Shown here: positions 27,388 through 34,280 of the stretch, piece by piece | Layout of the letters: the number at the start of each line of letters is the position of its first letter | Position numbering within the stretch: the first letter of the stretch is position 1 | DNA from: JAGOEX01 sp964630905 | Lineage (GTDB): Bacteria; UBP6; UBA1177 | DNA length: 64,000 nt | Assembly: GCA_964630905.1 (NCBI GenBank) | Contig: CAZVWR010000002.1 | Span: 1-64,000, forward strand | Direction: 5' to 3' | Program-made: the position numbers and the translations under genes | Notes under the pieces: model-generated | The model's input: the letters and a program-made list of their open reading frames with translations, nothing else | Database searches by the model: none | Told to the model about the DNA's origin: nothing

Positions 27388-28224
27388 TTAACCTTCGTCT
27401 GATTCGTCCTGATTTGTGGAAGAGAGAAAATTCTGAGTCGAAATAATGCTTTTGCCAATCTCTTTTTCTGTTTCTTTTCTCGCTTTTCCGGCTACAGAGC
27501 CGCCTCTTTTTGCGACTTTTTTGTTTTTCTCAAATGTTTCCGGTTTTTCTTTTTTTGATATTTCAGTCGTCACTTTCTCTCCAAGCATGGTGAAGATAAG
27601 TTCAAAATCTGTCATATGATCCCGAAGATTCTGAGTTTTTTTCGTCAATCCTTTTAAATCTTTATATTGAGCAGGTGTCAGCCCGAAAGTCGCTTTTGAG
27701 ATTTCAGCCGTCAGAATTGCAAAATCATTTTCTGAATCTATCCCTCTTTCTTTCCATTCATCAGTCAGATTCTGGCGAATTGCGATTCCACGAAGCCGCT
27801 TGTCAATCCAGTCTTTGGGATAACCTTTCTTTTCGTAAAGCTCTTTCATCCTTTCCTGAGCAAGTTCCGGGTTTTCAATTTCCTGAACTCTCTCGTATCC
27901 GACTTGAGCGAGCCACTGTTTGAAAGGTTCAGCTTTCGGTGATGGAATAGACTGAATTATCCTAAACATGTTTTTTGTATTGGCACAATCTGTTTCTCTC
28001 ATTTTTCCATCAGGTGCCACAAGTTTCAACCGTCGACAAATTGTCGACAGTTCAACTTCAGCATCAATAAGCTCTCTTTTTTTCATTTTAAACCAATAAT
28101 CTCTGGCATTTAAACTGTCTGTCAATATTGCGATAATATCAACAACAGAAAAATACCATTCCTCATCATGCCAGATCCTTCTAATCTTCTTTCCTTCAAA
28201 AACGATCATCTTCTTTTCACTCAT
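27388..28224 (-). CDS. Bro-N domain protein (phage antirepressor-like)
   Basis: 278 residues. The N-terminal 100 residues have the Bro-N pattern: IRRIWHDEEWYFSVVDIIAI, LNARDYWFKMKKR, CRRLKL, TDCANTKNMFRIIQSIPSPK, AEPFKQWLAQVG. A middle helical region (DWIDKRLRGI..LTDEWKERG) and a Lys-rich tail follow, as in the chromosomal Bro-N/DinD-like family. Bro-N proteins bind DNA and are common in phages and defence or mobile loci. The cellular role of this type is not established. GAGG lies 7 nt before the ATG. A perfect 17-bp palindrome sits in the coding region at 28032-28048. Confidence 0.82.
   Translation of the reverse strand: MSEKKMIVFEGKKIRRIWHDEEWYFSVVDIIAILTDSLNARDYWFKMKKRELIDAEVELSTICRRLKLVAPDGKMRETDCANTKNMFRIIQSIPSPKAEPFKQWLAQVGYERVQEIENPELAQERMKELYEKKGYPKDWIDKRLRGIAIRQNLTDEWKERGIDSENDFAILTAEISKATFGLTPAQYKDLKGLTKKTQNLRDHMTDFELIFTMLGEKVTTEISKKEKPETFEKNKKVAKRGGSVAGKARKETEKEIGKSIISTQNFLSSTNQDESDEG
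28032..28048. repeat. Perfect palindrome inside the Bro-N gene
   Basis: GTCGACAA-A-TTGTCGAC: 8-bp arms and a 1-nt centre, at about codon 61. It shares the ACAAATTGT core with the palindrome in the ORF6N gene (33642-33674). Confidence 0.95.
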
Positions 28225-28338
28225 GATTTTACCTCAGCAAAGATTATCTTAAATTTGAATTCTAAATAATCTATGAAGAGCATAACATAAATGCTCCCTT
28301 TTCTCAAGGATTCTTTTCTTTATTAAAAAGAAATTCAG

Positions 28339-28399
28339 GAAAATTTTCTTACTCGCCAGAAAACTGAAAAAAGTGGAATTTGTTTAGGGGTTTGGGGGT
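28339..28399. repeat. Dispersed cassette-type repeat, copy b
   Basis: The core CTTACTCGCCAGAAAACTG is followed by AGTGGAATTTGTTTAGGGG and a G/T-rich end. It lies 17 bp beyond the hicA stop and is preceded by AAATTCAGGAAAATTTT, shared with copy d. Confidence 0.85.
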
Positions 28400-28415
28400 C
28401 ATTATGGTTCTGAAA

Positions 28416-28631
28416 TCAGACCAGTTTTTTAAGTTGTTCGAGAGTTATTCCGACTTTTTTGATGATGTTGTTGAGTGTTCCCTTTTTTAGTTCATCGTGA
28501 ACTGGAACAATGACAGAGATATGGCGGTCAAGATTGTACATAAAAATGTGGCTGCCACGCTGATGATCAACCACAAAACCGAGCCGCCTTAAAGCTCTAA
28601 CTACCTCCCGCCCTGAAAATGTTTTGCTCAT
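28416..28631 (-). CDS. hicA: HicA-like mRNA interferase toxin
   Basis: 71 residues, a typical HicA length. It has the double-stranded-RNA-binding-like fold with catalytic His in GSHIFMY and the family pattern SGREVVRALRRLGF...VPVHDELKKGTLNNI(I). The ATG at 28631 overlaps the hicB stop (ATGA), giving coupled translation. HicA toxins cleave mRNA and are neutralised by HicB. A longer in-frame extension upstream runs through hicB and is not used. Confidence 0.9.
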   Translation of the reverse strand: MSKTFSGREVVRALRRLGFVVDHQRGSHIFMYNLDRHISVIVPVHDELKKGTLNNIIKKVGITLEQLKKLV

Positions 28632-28843
28632 AATCTGACCATTAGTTCTCTTACTTTTTTCTTTGTTCCGGTTTTGATCTGATTGAGTTTTTCGAGCCCT
28701 TCGAGATAGCACTTAATTGCTTCGGATGCATTACGCAAAGCTTCTTCTTCGGTGTCTCCCTGCGTAAAACAACCGTCAAGCGCCGGAACAGTAACATTGA
28801 ATCCGCCTTCTTCGGCTTTTTCAAGAACAACATTAAATTTCAT
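28628..28843 (-). CDS. hicB: HicB-like antitoxin
   Basis: 71 residues from the ATG at 28843 (GAGG 6 nt upstream). It shows the HicB N-terminal partial RNase-H-like fold: FNVVLEKAEEGGFNVTVPAL, GCFTQGDTEEEALRNASEAI. There is no C-terminal helix-turn-helix or ribbon-helix-helix domain, so it belongs to the short type that blocks HicA but may not bind DNA by itself. The gene order is hicB-hicA. Confidence 0.9.
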   Translation of the reverse strand: MKFNVVLEKAEEGGFNVTVPALDGCFTQGDTEEEALRNASEAIKCYLEGLEKLNQIKTGTKKKVRELMVRL

Positions 28844-28940
28844 ATCACGCCTCACTTCAAAATGTTAGCGGTAAATAGTTTACTCGTGGACAGCACCATT
28901 GTCAAATCAAAGAGTGCGAGGAAGTGAGTGGAAGAGCAAG

Positions 28941-29010
28941 AAAACAGATAAGATTTTCTTACTCTCTGGAAAACAAAGGAAAGTGGAGTTGATTTAGGGG
29001 GTTGGTGGTT
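28941..29010. repeat. Dispersed cassette-type repeat, copy c
   Basis: GCAAGAAAAC, ATAAGATTTTCTTACTC, then GTGGAGTTGATTTAGGGGG and TTGGTGG. The left part is shared almost base for base with copy f at 33928. The right end runs directly into a 32-bp repeat (29017-29048) also present after copy e. Confidence 0.8.
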
Positions 29011-29016
29011 AATTAC

Positions 29017-29048
29017 AGTCACATTTTTATATATAAATATTGCTCCCT
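29017..29048. repeat. 32-bp identical repeat, copy 1 (forms the 3' end of the DUF1016 gene)
   Basis: Identical over 32 bp to 30677-30708 (contains TTTTTATATATAAATATTGC). It supplies the last codons and stop of the DUF1016 remnant. It is followed by two tandem copies of TCCCTGACCCCTATGTTTCC. Confidence 0.95.
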
Positions 29049-29555
29049 GACCCCTATGTTTCCTTTCTCCCTGACCCCTATGTTTCCAATTGCTTCCTGC
29101 TCATAAAAATTTCTTGCTTCTTTGTTTGCAACCCTCATCAATGCTCGATAATGTGACCATGACAATTTTGAAGAAAACAGTAATCGATCAAATTCGCCAC
29201 CTGACGGGTAGCTTTTTAAATGCTCTAAACCGGATTGGCTACCTGACGGGTAGCTTTTCCTCGGCAACCGGTCTGCGAATGAAATATAAAACTGTCTAAA
29301 ATTTTTAATGTTTGCAAGAGAAAATCCTTCGCCATATCTTTTTGTAAGGTTTTCAGAAAGCTCAAACACAACTTTTTTTCCATATTCAGCTCTCTCCTCT
29401 CCGCCTTGAATCTCTTCAACTATTTCTCGACCGATAAGCCAGTAGGCAGTCACCATGTTGCTGTTGACAGCACGGATAACATTGTTCCTTGCTTCCTCAA
29501 GAATCAAGACAACACGATCAAAAATATCGTTCTTCAAGTTACTGACTTTTTTCAT
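29019..29555 (-). pseudogene. DUF1016 (YhcG-type) N-terminal domain, truncated
   Basis: 178 residues from the ATG at 29555 (GGAGGG upstream). Residues 1-140 match the DUF1016 N-terminal winged-helix region: YWLIGREIVEEIQGG, EYGKKVVFELSENLTKRYG, FSLANIKNFRQFYISFADR, LSWSHYRALMRVANKEARNFY. Full-length members are about 340 residues and end in a PDDEXK nuclease domain. Here that is replaced by a repeated GNIGVRE and a tail encoded by dispersed-repeat DNA, so the nuclease is missing. A 14-residue duplicated insert (KSYPSG twice) interrupts the domain just before LSWSHYR. It is probably inactive. Confidence 0.75.
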
Positions 29556-29639
29556 CAAAACCCTCCGACACACAAAATTCATCGCTTCTTATATTCAATG
29601 TCCAGAGTCAATATATCTAATGCCAGATTAATTTACAAG

Positions 29640-29708
29640 AAATTCAGAAAAATTATCTTACTCACCAGAAAACTGGGAAAAGTGGAGTTTATTTATAGGG
29701 TTGGTGGA
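29640..29708. repeat. Dispersed cassette-type repeat, copy d
   Basis: AAATTCAGAAAAATTATCTT, ACTCACCAGAAAACTGGG, AGTGGAGTTTATTTATAGGG, TTGGTGG. It lies 16 bp beyond the stop of the HTH gene. CCAG-AAAA-CTGG inside it can form a small hairpin. Confidence 0.85.
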
Positions 29709-29723
29709 CAAGGTTACGAATGT

Positions 29724-30098
29724 TTATGATGAATACTTTGCCTTTTTTTCTGCAACTATCCAGGACTTTTCTTTGTGTTTGAATTTTTCAGTATTTTTAT
29801 CAATAGGTATTATCTCAATTTTTATATCGAAGATATTTTGAAGTTTTGCTATTGTTTTCATATTAAGAAATTTGTCTGACCCGAAAAGCTGAGTCACGAA
29901 AGCTTTAGATGTTTCCATTTTTTCTGAAAGATCTTTTCTGCTCATTCCTCTCTTATCCATAATATCCTGAATTTTAAAGAGAAACTCCATTTGTATCTTC
30001 ATTGCATCAAATTCAATCTTCTCATTATTATCAATGGGGGTGAGTGCAAACTTGAGAGCTTCCTCGATTTTGAGCTTTTTTCTTTCACTTGAACTCAT
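29724..30098 (-). CDS. XRE-family helix-turn-helix protein, probable antitoxin
   Basis: 124 residues. The HTH core is QDIMDKRGMSRKDLSEKMETS, then KAFVTQLFGSDKFLNMKTIA, as in HigA-like antitoxins. An N-terminal helix (SERKKLKIEEALKFALTP) and a basic tail flank it. GGAGG precedes the ATG. The start overlaps the end of the upstream 145-residue gene by 14 bp, the arrangement of toxin-antitoxin pairs. The role is inferred from architecture and neighbourhood. Confidence 0.75.
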   Translation of the reverse strand: MSSSERKKLKIEEALKFALTPIDNNEKIEFDAMKIQMEFLFKIQDIMDKRGMSRKDLSEKMETSKAFVTQLFGSDKFLNMKTIAKLQNIFDIKIEIIPIDKNTEKFKHKEKSWIVAEKKAKYSS

Positions 30099-30522
30099 AT
30101 TCGTATCCTCCGATCGTTTTATATTTCTGTGTCAACCTTTTATCATTTCTTGAACTTTGCTTTTTTTCAACTGAAACAACGACAACCTTTTTATCTGAAA
30201 AGAAAAATTCTTTGCATATCACTCTTCTTTTACCGAATTTCATTGCTGTCAAGCTCCATTCTTTATACTCCATTTTATAGTGCATATCATCGTATCTGTT
30301 GTTCATTACAACCGTCAATATAGCAAAAAGTTTTTTTCTGTTTTCCATAAAAAGCTCTGAAATTTCCGCTTCATTTTTCAAATCAACATAAATTTCAACT
30401 TTTGGCTTCTCTTTTTCAAAAACTTCAATGAACTTGTTAATTTCCGCAGTAATGTTGCGGCAACTTCTCTTAATAGTTAACTGATTGGTTAATTTTTTGC
30501 AAGTTTTTTCTTCTCTACTCAT
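30085..30522 (-). CDS. Unknown small protein, candidate toxin partner of the HTH protein
   Basis: 145 residues, Lys-rich. I do not recognise the family. There is no signal peptide or membrane segment. The C-terminal half (RRVICKEFFFSDKKVVVVSV, then EKKQSSRNDKRLTQKYKTIG) alternates basic and hydrophobic residues and could be a small beta-rich fold. No ribosome site is clear before the ATG at 30522, so the start is uncertain. The 14-bp overlap with a downstream XRE antitoxin-like gene and the position between two cassette-type repeats make a toxin role plausible but unproven. Confidence 0.5.
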   Translation of the reverse strand: MSREEKTCKKLTNQLTIKRSCRNITAEINKFIEVFEKEKPKVEIYVDLKNEAEISELFMENRKKLFAILTVVMNNRYDDMHYKMEYKEWSLTAMKFGKRRVICKEFFFSDKKVVVVSVEKKQSSRNDKRLTQKYKTIGGYEYEFK

Positions 30523-30604
30523 TTAGTTAAATCCGTTTATTCAAATCAACAAAATTCTTCTGATTAGAAATTTATATCTATTAGTTATTTATTGCAATAA
30601 AACA

Positions 30605-30667
30605 TTCATAATATTTTCTTACTCACCAAAAAAACTGAAAAAAGTGGAATTTGTTTAGGGTGTTGAC
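30605..30667. repeat. Dispersed cassette-type repeat, copy e
   Basis: CTTACTCACCAAAAAAACTG, AGTGGAATTTGTTTAGGG, TGTTG. It is followed at 30677-30708 by the second copy of the 32-bp repeat, then by the lipoprotein stop at 30752. Confidence 0.85.
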
Positions 30668-30676
30668 GGCAACTAA

Positions 30677-30708
30677 AGTCACATTTTTATATATAAATAT
30701 TGCTCCCT
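30677..30708. repeat. 32-bp identical repeat, copy 2
   Basis: Identical to 29017-29048. In both places it directly follows a copy of the longer dispersed repeat, so it may be part of an extended version of the same element. Confidence 0.95.
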
Positions 30709-30751
30709 ATTTTATTCGAAATAGAAGATATTGCAGAACTATGCTTTATCC

Positions 30752-31438
30752 TTACTCTTCCTCAACATCACCAACTTTTTTAATCTGAACAATTTCCTTA
30801 TAAGAACAGTCTTTATAATTAAGACTGCCATAATCTCCATTTATATAATTATTTACAACTTCACTGTCGCAATCCTTCCCAGTCGTCTTATATGAAGCAG
30901 TCATGACAAGTTCAGCATCATCCCCGTCTTCGAAATTTATTATCAATTCTTCCTGAGAAATCAGCTGACAGTCCCTATCATCAGACTCCCATTCAAGATC
31001 ACTGAGATCATCCGTTTCTTTATCAAAAAACACTGAAATTGAAAAATCTTCAAATACACTGCCGGAACCCCATATATCTTCAGCCAAACAAGAATCATAG
31101 CTCTCTTCTTCACATTCATAAAGATGATAAACTTCCAACAAGTCACCAGCGGTTAAGACAATTTTAATAAATGAAGCATCGGAAGGAGTCGAAGATTCAT
31201 TCTGACCCTCACAAGTATCTGTAATTTCAACAAACATTTCTTTCCAAATCCCTTGAACGGACGATGGAGTCAAATCATTCACGCCAGTGTCACCTGTATT
31301 GCCTGAATCACCTGTATCACCTGAATTGCCAGTGTCTCCAGTATCTCCCGTGTCGCCTGTACTTCCTGTGTCATCACCGCATGAAATCATAACAAACGAT
31401 AAAAAGAAAATCGCCGCAAGAATTAAAATCCTGTACAT
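30752..31438 (-). CDS. Lipoprotein with (D/N)(T/S)G tripeptide-repeat linker
   Basis: 228 residues from the ATG at 31438 (GAGGAGG upstream; a longer frame to 31501 lacks a ribosome site). The lipobox is FVMISC. It is followed at once by about 12 GDTG/GNSG-type tripeptides, then a compact acidic domain with conserved-looking cysteines (CEGQ, YECEEESYDSCLAED, DRDCQ, KDCDSE, KDCSYK). The repeat is probably a flexible spacer that holds the domain off the membrane. The same spacer occurs in the lipoproteins at 53153 and 58174. Function unknown. Confidence 0.8.
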   Translation of the reverse strand: MYRILILAAIFFLSFVMISCGDDTGSTGDTGDTGDTGNSGDTGDSGNTGDTGVNDLTPSSVQGIWKEMFVEITDTCEGQNESSTPSDASFIKIVLTAGDLLEVYHLYECEEESYDSCLAEDIWGSGSVFEDFSISVFFDKETDDLSDLEWESDDRDCQLISQEELIINFEDGDDAELVMTASYKTTGKDCDSEVVNNYINGDYGSLNYKDCSYKEIVQIKKVGDVEEE

Positions 31439-31747
31439 AACTTCCTCCTCAATGAGTTGAAAAATCCAAAGCATTTTAACAGATAAAAAATGTAAATACA
31501 AAAATTATAAACGATTTGAATTTGAAAAATTTTGTATCGCGATGAATTCTCCGCAGGGGCAGAGGACTGAAAACGGAACGGGGAATGCTCCTTGACGGAG
31601 CGTTACCCCGTTTTAAGCACAGAGGCGGTGCCGTCGTGAGACATCAAACAGATCCGAGAACTGACTTGCGTGAAGTGTAATAGCAAACTTGGCAATAATC
31701 TTCCGTCTGAAAATTAGAGCTATACGCAGTATCCTTGTTTATTTATT
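31439..31747. other. Gene-free, structured intergenic region
   Basis: More than 300 bp between two divergent lipoprotein genes, with visibly higher G+C than its surroundings from about 31540 to 31720. It contains a strong imperfect hairpin at 31577-31612. Short stretches such as CCGTCGTGAGAC (about 31631) and CCGTCTGAAAATTAGAGC (about 31703) look like structured RNA. A decayed group II intron or another structured RNA is possible, but I cannot confirm a family. No open frame of note. Confidence 0.5.
31577..31612. repeat. Imperfect hairpin
   Basis: AACGGGG (31577-31583) pairs with CCCCGTT (31606-31612) and GCTCC (31587-31591) with GGAGC (31597-31601), around a small internal bulge and a 5-nt loop. 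It lies upstream of both flanking genes, so a terminator role is unlikely. Confidence 0.8.
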
Positions 31748-31776
31748 TTGCAATTTACAATCTCCTATCGTATATT
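31748..31776 (+). promoter_or_regulatory. Putative sigma-70 promoter of the Cys-rich lipoprotein gene
   Basis: TTGCAA (31748-31753), a 17-bp spacer and TATATT (31771-31776), about 35 nt before the ATG at 31813. Confidence 0.4.
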
Positions 31777-31812
31777 ATTTTGAAATTTGTTAGAATTTTA
31801 AAGGGGGATACA

Positions 31813-32241
31813 ATGAAACAAAAAGTTTTAATGTTTGTGCTGACATTAGTGTTTGCGGCATCATGTGGCGAAGACAGTGAAAAAGAAAACTACTCTTTAA
31901 CTGAAACAGGAAAACTCTATTGCGAAAAATATAAAGAGTGTGTGCCTGAAGAATGGGAAGAGACCTTTTCTGACCAGGAAAAAGGGATGGAATACTGTAT
32001 TAATTCCTTAGAGAAAGAAATAAATTCTGAAGTTGAGGAAGGAGACATGGTCAACACTTATGAGTGTAGAAAGGGCTTATATGATTATTACAAGTGCCTT
32101 TCAATTCTAACCTGTGAAAAATATCTTGAAGCATCGGAATATACATCTGAAGATGAAACAGGAATGTGCCTTTTTGAGCTCAAAGAATTTGCGAAGCACT
32201 GTTCTGCTCCCAGCGATGAAGACGAAGAGTTCGAAGAATAA
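31813..32241 (+). CDS. Small acidic Cys-containing lipoprotein
   Basis: 142 residues from the ATG at 31813 with AGGGGGA upstream; a longer frame back to 31735 has no ribosome site. The lipobox is VFAASC. The mature part is highly acidic with paired cysteines (YCEKYKECVPE, YCINS, TYECRKGLYDYYKCLS, LTCEKY, MCLFELKEFAKHC), probably an all-helical disulfide-bonded fold. The family is not recognised. It is divergent from the repeat lipoprotein. Confidence 0.75.
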   Translation: MKQKVLMFVLTLVFAASCGEDSEKENYSLTETGKLYCEKYKECVPEEWEETFSDQEKGMEYCINSLEKEINSEVEEGDMVNTYECRKGLYDYYKCLSILTCEKYLEASEYTSEDETGMCLFELKEFAKHCSAPSDEDEEFEE

Positions 32242-32367
32242 AGATAAAAATCCATCAGTAGTAAATTCACAACACCTTTAAAAGTTGTTTACTTAACACA
32301 CCGAAACGATAAAGGAGAGGTCTTAAGATTGGCACTTATAGCGGCCTTGATGAAATCAATATGCCTG

Positions 32368-32874
32368 CTACAAACTTTTCTCAATTTCTTTGATCAGTTC
32401 AGGGTGTTTTTCACTTTTAAATATTATTCTGCCTGTTCTGTCGAGCATGAACATCTGCGGAACCACTGCGGAACCGTTCTTGTCTACTATGCCGAACTTT
32501 TTTCCGGTTATGGAATATTTGTCAAAAACGACTGGGAACGAAATCTTCTGTTTTTTGAAAAACTCTTTTATTTTCACTAATTCTGCCGATCTGTCTTCTT
32601 CAACCGGAATGACTATAACAACAAATTTAAGTCCTTTCGCTGAATACTTGCGGTATACTTCATCCCATTTTGAAATTGATTTTTTACATGGCTCGCAATG
32701 TATTGAAAAAAAATCAGCGACCATGATCTTTGTATCATCTTTTTCAAGTTCCTTCTGAGATGAGTATAAAACATCATCAAGGGTATAAAGATCGAACTTT
32801 TTGACATCTTCATCACCGCTCATCCGGAAAGACAGAAACACAACTGCTATCATCAGAAAAATCCGTTTTTTCAT
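32368..32874 (-). CDS. Exported thioredoxin-like (TlpA/AhpC-type) protein
   Basis: 168 residues with an N-terminal hydrophobic signal (KKRIFLMIAVVFLSF). The thioredoxin fold has the active site CEPC (residues about 62-65) in MVADFFSIHCEPCKKSISKW and the cis-Pro region VPQMFMLDRTGRI. It probably reduces or makes disulfides in the periplasm, which fits the many Cys-rich exported proteins of this window. GGAGC precedes the ATG. The 126 bp between this gene and the convergent lipoprotein gene holds no clear terminator. Confidence 0.88.
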   Translation of the reverse strand: MKKRIFLMIAVVFLSFRMSGDEDVKKFDLYTLDDVLYSSQKELEKDDTKIMVADFFSIHCEPCKKSISKWDEVYRKYSAKGLKFVVIVIPVEEDRSAELVKIKEFFKKQKISFPVVFDKYSITGKKFGIVDKNGSAVVPQMFMLDRTGRIIFKSEKHPELIKEIEKSL

Positions 32875-32959
32875 AATAAGCTCCGTAATTGGATCACTGC
32901 AAAAAATCTTGATGCCGATTATACATTAAACTTTTTAACCTTGCAAATTTAGAGGGAAT

Positions 32960-33871
32960 TTAAAGCAGTTTTGTCACCATCTTCGTAACATCAACTTCCA
33001 TTTTGGAAAATCCGAACCATTTTCTGCCGAGATCTTTCAATGACGCGCCGAAATGATAGAGGTCGCGATTGTCAATTATCATGAATCTGTCATGGGAATG
33101 ATTGAATTCTTTTATTTCAGCGGGCGGGAACTGTTCATTGAATTTCTTTATGTCAAGTTGAAGTTGTTTTGAAGGGTTTTTGGTGAGAATTTTGAGCACG
33201 ACCCCATCTTTCCGTTTTGAAAAAAGTGTGAGGACGGTATCATCAACATAATTGTCAATGAGGATGATCGACTTTTCAGCGGAACGGACAATATCCGAAA
33301 CAAATTTGTGTGCGTCAAAAACCTGACCGTCAAAAAAGATGCCTTGCTTTGGCTGAATTTGCTTTGATTCAAGGGCTGAAAGCACTTTTTCGATTTTATT
33401 ATCGGTTTCTATCTGCTTAACTTCCACAAAGGCAAGTCTTTGGAAAATCTCCGCATTTGATGTAATAAAATGCCTCATCTTAACAAAAGCGTCCATTATG
33501 AGAATGCTTACATCAATTGCAGTTTTGCTTTTCAAAACGGCTGAAAGCATTGCCACACCTTGTTCAGTGAAAACATATGGAACATATTTTCTATACTGAC
33601 CTCTCCCACCCAACAATTTAGTCAATGATTTCGGATTGTTATTCTCTAAGGTCACAAATTGTGACCTTAGAGAACTATATTCATTCTCGGTAAGCCGGAA
33701 TCTAAATCTTTCTGGAAAGCGTCCTTCATTTCTTTTTACAGCCTGATTTAAAACCTTTGTGTCAACTTGATATAGCTCAGCAAGATCACTATCCAGCATC
33801 ACTTGCATTCCACGAATTGTGAAAATCCTTCTTTTAATCTCATCAATCTTTATCAGCTCGTTTTCAACCAT
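32960..33871 (-). CDS. ORF6N domain protein with PLD-like C-terminus
   Basis: 303 residues. Residues 10-100 are an ORF6N (KilA-N related) DNA-binding domain: RRIFTIRGMQVMLDSDLAEL, YQVDTKVLNQAVKRN, FPERFRFRLTENEY, YVPYVFTEQGVAMLS. Residues about 185-300 look like a single phospholipase-D-type half-site (SIILIDNYVDDTVL, HDRFMIIDNRDLYHFGASLK). This two-part layout is common in chromosomal ORF6N proteins. AGGAG precedes the ATG. Unusually, a 33-bp perfect palindrome lies inside the reading frame at 33642-33674. A role in phage or mobile-element interaction is likely but not shown. Confidence 0.85.
   Translation of the reverse strand: MVENELIKIDEIKRRIFTIRGMQVMLDSDLAELYQVDTKVLNQAVKRNEGRFPERFRFRLTENEYSSLRSQFVTLENNNPKSLTKLLGGRGQYRKYVPYVFTEQGVAMLSAVLKSKTAIDVSILIMDAFVKMRHFITSNAEIFQRLAFVEVKQIETDNKIEKVLSALESKQIQPKQGIFFDGQVFDAHKFVSDIVRSAEKSIILIDNYVDDTVLTLFSKRKDGVVLKILTKNPSKQLQLDIKKFNEQFPPAEIKEFNHSHDRFMIIDNRDLYHFGASLKDLGRKWFGFSKMEVDVTKMVTKLL
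33642..33674. repeat. Perfect 33-bp palindrome inside the ORF6N gene
   Basis: Arms TTCTCTAAGGTCACAA (33642-33657) and TTGTGACCTTAGAGAA (33659-33674) with a single centre base. It encodes residues about 66-76 (SLRSQFVTLEN). It shares the ACAAATTGT centre with 28032-28048. Confidence 0.97.
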
Positions 33872-33927
33872 CTTTCAACTCCTAAATTTTAGTCACCGAT
33901 AGATAATGCAACAATTAGATTAAATAT

Positions 33928-33965
33928 GCAAGAAAACGAATAAGATTATCTAACTCGTCCCGGAA
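33928..33965. repeat. Dispersed cassette-type repeat, partial copy f
   Basis: GCAAGAAAACGAATAAGATT then ATCTAACTCG. It matches the left part of copy c closely; the right part has decayed. It lies 11 bp beyond the stop of the 98-residue gene, the same relative position as the other copies. Confidence 0.6.
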
Positions 33966-33975
33966 AGGCTTGAGA

Positions 33976-34272
33976 TTACAGAATATCGAGTCCGATCGTG
34001 GCTTTCTCGGACACACCTATGAAAAGGGTCACCTGAACTCCGTTTGACTGGAAAAGTTTTTTCACTTCGCTATAGAGAACATTTTTCAATTCCTCTTTAT
34101 CTGCAAACTTATATTCCCCGATAAAGGTGAACCGCGGAAGATCGCGAAGGGTGTCTCCTTCTGTTTTGATCCTGCTGTAAAGCCCTATCTCCTCGAGTTC
34201 TCCGTTGAAAAAATCGTGGTTGTAATTTTCTGCCTTGATCACTTCATAACTTAAAAAAGCGAAATAATGCAT
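33976..34272 (-). CDS. Hypothetical 98-residue protein
   Basis: Not recognised. 98 residues, no signal or membrane segment, mixed alpha/beta pattern (MHYFAFLSYEVIKAEN, LPRFTFIGEYKFAD, VTLFIGVSEKATIGLDIL). It resembles a small ferredoxin-like alpha/beta sandwich. It begins 8 bp after the DJ-1/PfpI gene, so it is probably the last gene of that operon. AGGT precedes the ATG. Confidence 0.65.
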   Translation of the reverse strand: MHYFAFLSYEVIKAENYNHDFFNGELEEIGLYSRIKTEGDTLRDLPRFTFIGEYKFADKEELKNVLYSEVKKLFQSNGVQVTLFIGVSEKATIGLDIL

Positions 34273-34280
34273 TGAGTTAC

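Noticed and set aside
28632..28712. 27-residue N-terminal extension of hicA
   Set aside because: It lies inside hicB. The ATGA overlap at 28628-28631 gives the usual HicA length.
27259..30708. Canonical integron attC sites
   Set aside because: The repeats sit where attC sites would, but lack RYYYAAC/GTTRRRY end boxes and do not fold into a long imperfect stem. I report them as a cassette-like repeat only.
31620..31660. Fragment of 23S rRNA
   Set aside because: CGTCGTGAGAC matches an rRNA phrase, but the match does not extend on either side.
32329..32580. Plus-strand gene with a good GGAGAGG ribosome site and TTG start
   Set aside because: It runs almost wholly antisense through the thioredoxin-like gene and its product shows no family features.
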